A model generated the notes under the pieces. That model did no database searches. It saw only the letters and a list, made by a program, of their open reading frames with translations, and was not told the origin of the DNA. Of a DNA stretch of 64,000 nucleotides, positions 59,448-64,000 are shown one piece after another (the first letter of the stretch is position 1; each line of letters opens with the position of its first letter). The translations under genes and the position numbers were made by a program. Origin of the DNA: Alligator mississippiensis (lineage: Eukaryota > Chordata > Crocodylia > Alligatoridae); the NCBI RefSeq assembly GCF_030867095.1, contig NC_081831.1, positions 69,640,716 to 69,704,715 of the forward strand, given 5' to 3'.

Positions 59448-60439
59448 TAGGGCTATGCAAAATTTTGCGGATGTTTCATTTCAAAACTGTTTCAATCCCC
59501 CAGCCCTCCTGGGGGAATGGGCCCCCAGATCTGTGCACCAGATGACAGCAACAGCATGCTGTTACTGCTGGCTGAGGCCAGCGGCAGCACCAATCTTCCC
59601 GGCGCTGGGTGTGGGCTGTGCCCAGCGCCAGTCTCAGCTGGTAGCAGCAGCCTCCTGCCATCCAGCAGGCAGATCAGGGGCCCACCTGCACCCCTGGGAG
59701 GGCCGCAGGGCTCTGCCAGACTCCTCTCGGGCATGTGGCCCCCAGTCTGCCTGCTGGATCACAGAAGGCTGCACCTGCCACCTGGGACCGGTGCTAGGCA
59801 CAGCCTGCACCCAGTGCCAGGAAGACTGGTGCTGCCACTGGCCCCAGCTGGCAGCAGCATCCTCCTGTCATCCGGCAGGCAAATCAGGGGCCTGCTCACA
59901 CCCCCGGGAGGGCTGTGGGGGCCTCAAGGTATTGACAAGCAAAACCGTCACTTGCCAGCAGCAGCAGCCTCCTGTCATCCGGGAGGCAGATCGGGGGGCC
60001 CGCACCCCTGGGAGGCATGTGGGGCTGTGCTGGACTCCTCCCAGGGGTGTGGGTCCCCGGATCTGCCTGCCAGATGATAGGAGGCTGCCGCTGCTGGCAA
60101 GTGATGTTTTTGGTTGTCAACACCTTGAGGTGCAGTTTCCCAGAAAACTCTGCACCTATCTCCTTGAAACTTGGCAGGTTTTATGCCCTTAGAAGGGGCT
60201 ACCATTCCTGCATGTTTCATCAAAATCAGGCTAAAAATGACAACGTTATAGGCAGTTTTGTGCTTCCCTATTATGCTTATGGGCGAAATGTAGAAACAGC
60301 ATTGAAAGAGCGAAACAGTTTTGACGAAACGAAAGGGAACAGTGCTTTCAAAATGAAATGAAACTCAAAACAAAACACTGTTCTGTCAAAACATCAAAAT
60401 AGAAGTTGAAGCAGAACAGTGCTGTTTCGCACAGCCCTA
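59448..60439. mobile_element. hAT-type element (992 bp), near-exact 8-bp duplication, modular interior
   Basis: It starts TAGGGCTATGCAAA and ends, reversed, TAGGGCTGTGCGAA. The flanking octamers atttaaac (59440-59447) and gtttaaac (60440-60447) agree at seven of eight positions. It belongs to the same family as 41609-42327, sharing the right-hand third from about 60150. The interior (about 59495-60130) is instead a GC-rich array of direct and inverted modules with no counterpart in the other copy. Frames of up to 245 codons in it (for example 59455-60192) are repeat translations with no transposase motifs. Confidence 0.9.
59923..60129. repeat. 92-nt-arm foldback inside the hAT element
   Basis: 59923-60014 pairs with 60038-60129 with high similarity across a 23-nt loop. 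The outer part carries 'tcaaggt.ttgacaa.caaaa..' and its complement, then 'cacttgccagcagc', 'ggcagatc' and 'cacccctgggag'. Earlier partial modules with the same 'catcc.gcaggca.atcaggggcc' core occur near 59668 and 59868, and an inverted one near 59740. Confidence 0.85.
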
Positions 60440-61539
60440 GTTTAAACCCTGCCCCTTAACATATGTGCAATCGTGCACTTAAAATCAACTACAGGTAAAA
60501 GTGATAGCATTTTATACATGTAAATACCTGCTATGCTCTTGTAAGCACATAGTTAGATGTCCAAATGATGCAGCTGTGCTTATAATTCATTGTATCTGTG
60601 ATTGATTGCAGCCATAGACTGGGGAGAAAATAATGAGGAGGTGGCTCTTTTTACACCAGAAAAGAAATGTACTTATTTTTTTTTCAAAATGTTTTCGTTC
60701 TGTTTTTCAGTTCTGTTTGGAAGGAATATTAACTTTTGCACCTGTGAACAATCTCCAAAGGTTGATTGTTATATTTCTATCCATGGGGGAGACACTCTAT
60801 TTCTCCCATGTGGGATTCATCTGTTAAGAATTCAGATTTAAAATAAGGTAAAAATTGGTGTGAAGAGTAAAATTTGTGAGGAAAAATAGTTCTTATCTCT
60901 TCATATTTAATTACCATTTAGGAACAAGAGATATATAGGACTGGGTTTAGGTTAACACCGATCAAGAGTTTCTGAAAAATTGTGAATTGACATCTCAAAA
61001 GATTGCAGAGAAGGAGTATTAGGACATTTGTAGATATGAGGAAGAATTAGCTAGGTGTGATGAAGGGTCAGGTAAGGACATGCATAGAGCATAGTAACAT
61101 AAGGTGGAGAGTACAATTAGGCATAGTTTAAAGTAAAACGTTAGGGCATTTGAGGGATGATTTGATGCCTGCTTGGGATAAGGAGGAATAATTTGATAGG
61201 CCAGATATTTTTCTCATTCTCCAATCTCTTCTGCAGTGGGTAGCCCCAATGTTCTTCAATGTTGTAGGCGCCACTACAATTCAAAGGTTAAATAATACTA
61301 AGACTTCCTCCTCAGAATCTGAAATACAGGGACACAGAGTGACAACTGTTGGTTATTGTTAGGATGTTAATAGTGATGATATATAATGGGTGTTTAATAA
61401 TATGAGAAGAATGTAGGGTCAGTATCTGCACTGTTGTCATGTACTGTATACTACGCTTACTGAAGTACTATGATAATTAGACATGGAGATTGTTTGATAA
61501 TGCTTTTCATTAGCTGTCTCCTATCATAAAAATAGGAAA
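60440..61539. other. Unique AT-rich non-coding DNA
   Basis: No gene or recognised repeat after the target duplication. The two overlapping frames near 60602-60841 are AT-rich and featureless. Confidence 0.45.
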
Positions 61540-62060
61540 GTAGGGTTTGAAGAGACCTCATGAGGTCATCTAGTCCAGTCTTCTGTTCGAGGCAGAATTA
61601 ACCCTGACTAAAGCATCCCAGCCAAGTGTGTGGCCAAGCTGCTCTTAAAAATTTGGTCTGAAAGTTCTGCTGTTGGGCCAAGAGTAACTCCATCAACCAC
61701 GATAAGATTAATCTTTTTTTTGTCATTTGGCCACCATCCTGAAGTATTTATTTCCTCTTAACTATCACTTAAGATTTCAAATGTGGATAAGCATACTTGT
61801 CCATAATCTTGTTTGACACGGTGTTCCAGTGCCTTGTCTTCCAGACAGTTAGAAGTGTTTTTCCTCATATTTAGTCAGCCTACATCTTTAGCCACTCACT
61901 TTTGTCCTGTACTTATTTACTTAATGAGAATAATTAGTTCTCATCTTCTCAATACCATTCCTTTATGCATATATAGACAGTTATCTTGCCTTCCCTAACT
62001 TTTCTTTTCTCTACACTGAAATGCTCCAAACCAATTATCTCAGCATTTTCTTCCTAGTTT
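61540..62060 (-). mobile_element. CR1-type LINE 3' fragment
   Basis: It opens with a diverged CR1 3' terminus ('agggtttgaagagacctcatgaggtcatctagtccag') and continues through diverged CR1 3' sequence ('gtgttccagtgcct', 'ttttcctcatattta', 'gacagttatcttg'). It belongs to an older CR1 lineage than the copy at 54.6-58.6 kb. No reading frame remains. Confidence 0.7.
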
Positions 62061-63849
62061 CTTCCAGTTGAATTCCCATCATGTTTTAGCACAGTCTGTG
62101 TTGTCAAAGACTAGATATTTAAATAATTTTAATTATTAAAAGAATGTAAGCTGATTATATAAAAGTACCAAAAACATTACGGAGAAATTAATACCAGGGA
62201 ATATTTTCTGATATATCTGATTAAAAAACTTAAAAGCATCTGAAATGTAAAAGGATTTCATAATTTATATTTGTAATGGTGTTGATTAATTGCAAAAGAC
62301 CTTTGTGTTTAAAACCAAGCTTTGTTTCCTCTCAGTGGGGAAAATATATATACACGGAGGAATATGCACTTGAATGACAAAAATTAGGAAGAATTAAACA
62401 GCATGCAGCTCAGTAATCATGTCTACTCTGAATCTAAAAGCAAGCATCAAATGCAGAGCCTCTTATTCAAACACATTTATGGAGACATGAATAAACTGTG
62501 AATTTTCTTTATTCATTGCATTTCAAAATGAAATTGAAGCAGCGCTTGCAAATGACTTTGGTTTAATACTCGTTTTGTCCTAATCCCAACCTCTTCCTAC
62601 TTCATCCCATCCTGAAGTGCCCACCGTGCGGAGTGCCCAATTCCAGACTCTCTCTGCATGTGGCTTTTAATGGAAGGTTTCTGTAAGTTTCATCAAACCA
62701 AACCTAGCATTTTTAGAACCAGAATTGGTCCAGTGGTTTTGAAAATAAGCTCTTGAGTGAAAAGGACTGCAATTGCTGTGCCAAAAAACAAAAAAAAGAC
62801 AAAGAAAGAGGGGGGAAGAAACTGAAAAAGTGGCCCTGCAACCCCCTCAGCACACCTACAACTATTGTAGTTATTTTTGTGTTGAAAGTGTGTGTGTGTC
62901 ATTTTTCAGGAAAATAATGTACAGGGACAAGAATTAAAAGGGTAAAGGAGGGGATGGGAGTGAATAATACTCAAGGCCAACAAGTAATACCCAAAAGGAA
63001 GCTCTGGCTTAATATTCCTCACGAATAAGAACTGAGACAAATGTACCCTCTGCATTCCCCTGGAAAAATTAGCCTCTTTAATAAGAGACAGCAGTTAGTG
63101 CAGGGCTTTTACCTCACTTCCTGGGAAGATGGGGGAATGGGTGGGCTGAGTCTTAGGTCTGCCCGCCGTTCACAGACCAAAGAAAGCCAGTCATCCAGGA
63201 AAAGCAGTCTGCATCAGCTACAGGCTGACTCCAGATGTTGAAGTAGGGAAGGGGCTTGTGAAGATGACTGCTTGACGTCAAGTCTGGCTCTCTGCCTCTT
63301 CCTTAGACAGCAGAGGAAAGCACTGCCCCTTACTCAGGCTGTGTAGCAAAGTCACAATGAGCTGTCTATTCCCTGCTCTGATGTAGGACTAACTTCTGCA
63401 ATTTGATCTTTAATTTGCGCTGGGAGAAGAGCATCCTCTGATTCTGTTGGGATATGCCAAACAACATTGCTGGTTGCCATTTCTTTAAACTCTGGTCAGA
63501 TTTGTGTGCTAAAACTCAGGGAAAACTAATCAAGACTGCCATATGTCTTGTCACTCCTCCTTCATTTCAGTCTATCTTTTCCTAAGGCTTTAAAATTCTC
63601 CTGAGCACCTGAGTTTTTTGTTCCTTTGGAAATGGCTCATTGTTTTATTGAGTCCAAAGCAGGCAAAAATACCTAAATAGAATAGTGCATGTATTACTCT
63701 GGTTTGAGAGACACCCTGTTAGCAGAACCAAAGTGAAGGCCAGTGGAAGAGAGATTTTTTTCTCTCTCATGGGAGATACTGAGTTATAAAATGGAAAGTT
63801 TTTCTGGGAGTACAGATGCCCCACATGGCAATAGCTTGGATAGGGTTAA
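62061..63849. other. Unique non-coding DNA
   Basis: No gene or recognised repeat. A GT run is at 62887-62898, and a 12-bp CRE-containing palindrome is at 63271-63282 (listed separately). 62400-62570 is AT-rich and repeat-free. Confidence 0.45.
63271..63282. promoter_or_regulatory. 12-bp palindrome with CRE core
   Basis: CTTGACGTCAAG contains TGACGTCA at 63273-63280. It is a perfect palindrome with an intact CpG. No promoter is visible close by. Confidence 0.35.
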
Positions 63850-64000
63850 TGGAGGGTTTAATTGCCTCTCCCACCTGTGATGAAGCAGCCAATTAAACAC
63901 AGCTGTTACAAAAGACTGCAGCTCAAGCAGCAGCAGGTGCAGAGGTTAAGTTGGAGAGGTGTTGTGTAAGAAGAAACAGGGAGAGAAAGACAGAGACTGC
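63850..64000 (+). other. Possible truncated LTR or promoter-like sequence at the window edge
   Basis: The order 'cagccaattaaacacagctgttacaaaag', then 'ctgcagctcaagcagcagcaggtgcagag', then purine-rich sequence resembles an LTR U3 promoter with a CCAAT box and a weak TATA-like site. It continues beyond the window, so it cannot be tested here. Confidence 0.22.

Noticed and set aside
59455..60192. 245-codon open frame (+)
   Set aside because: It translates the GC-rich inverted modules of a hAT element, overlaps long frames on both strands, and contains no transposase or other domain.

Overview
This is vertebrate nuclear DNA, probably intergenic or intronic. It is AT-rich, has no compact coding layout, and its only recognisable protein-coding matches are decayed transposable elements. 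CR1-type LINEs, MIR/CORE-SINE fragments, many hAT-like and palindromic MITE-like DNA transposons and solo LTRs together suggest a non-avian sauropsid. A crocodilian is my best guess and a turtle the main alternative. I made the species call by recognising repeat types, not by a database comparison.

I found no cellular protein-coding exon, rRNA or convincing tRNA. Most open frames over 60 codons lie in repeats or look like chance; the one statistical oddity is a 202-codon frame at 8081-8689 (-).

Layout. 500-3004 is a CR1 copy (+) that keeps part of reverse transcriptase and the 3' UTR, split by a 966-bp solo LTR with a 5-bp duplication. 3005-11130 is mostly unique, with a palindromic MITE near 6.0-6.5 kb. 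11.1-12.2 kb holds two foldback elements. 14.1-16.2 kb holds an unclassified repeat, whose second copy lies inverted at 29.9-30.1 kb, and a second copy of the 6-kb palindromic family. 18.9-20.5 kb is a 1.6-kb hAT-like element with a GC-rich modular interior. 23.2-23.7 kb is a hairpin-bracketed GC-rich block. 25.9-29.4 kb is a GC-richer patchwork with a GT minisatellite. 30-41 kb is mostly unique AT-rich DNA. 41.6-42.3 kb and 59.4-60.4 kb are two members of one hAT family, each with an 8-bp duplication. 43.9-44.1 kb is a small hAT MITE. 45.2-46.3 kb is a TIR MITE split by an LTR. 47.3-48.2 kb is a TIR element, followed by MIR fragments and another TIR MITE at 52.3-52.7 kb. 54.6-58.6 kb is a nearly full-length but dead CR1 (-) carrying a CpG-rich solo LTR. 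61.5-62.1 kb is a CR1 tail.

The most distinctive pattern is structural. Several non-autonomous elements have GC-rich interiors built from alternating direct and inverted modules, and some of these interiors are bracketed by short near-perfect hairpins. The nested insertions give relative ages: the CR1 copies and the MITE came before the LTRs inside them. Nothing here shows a working novel system; the candidates are under findings.
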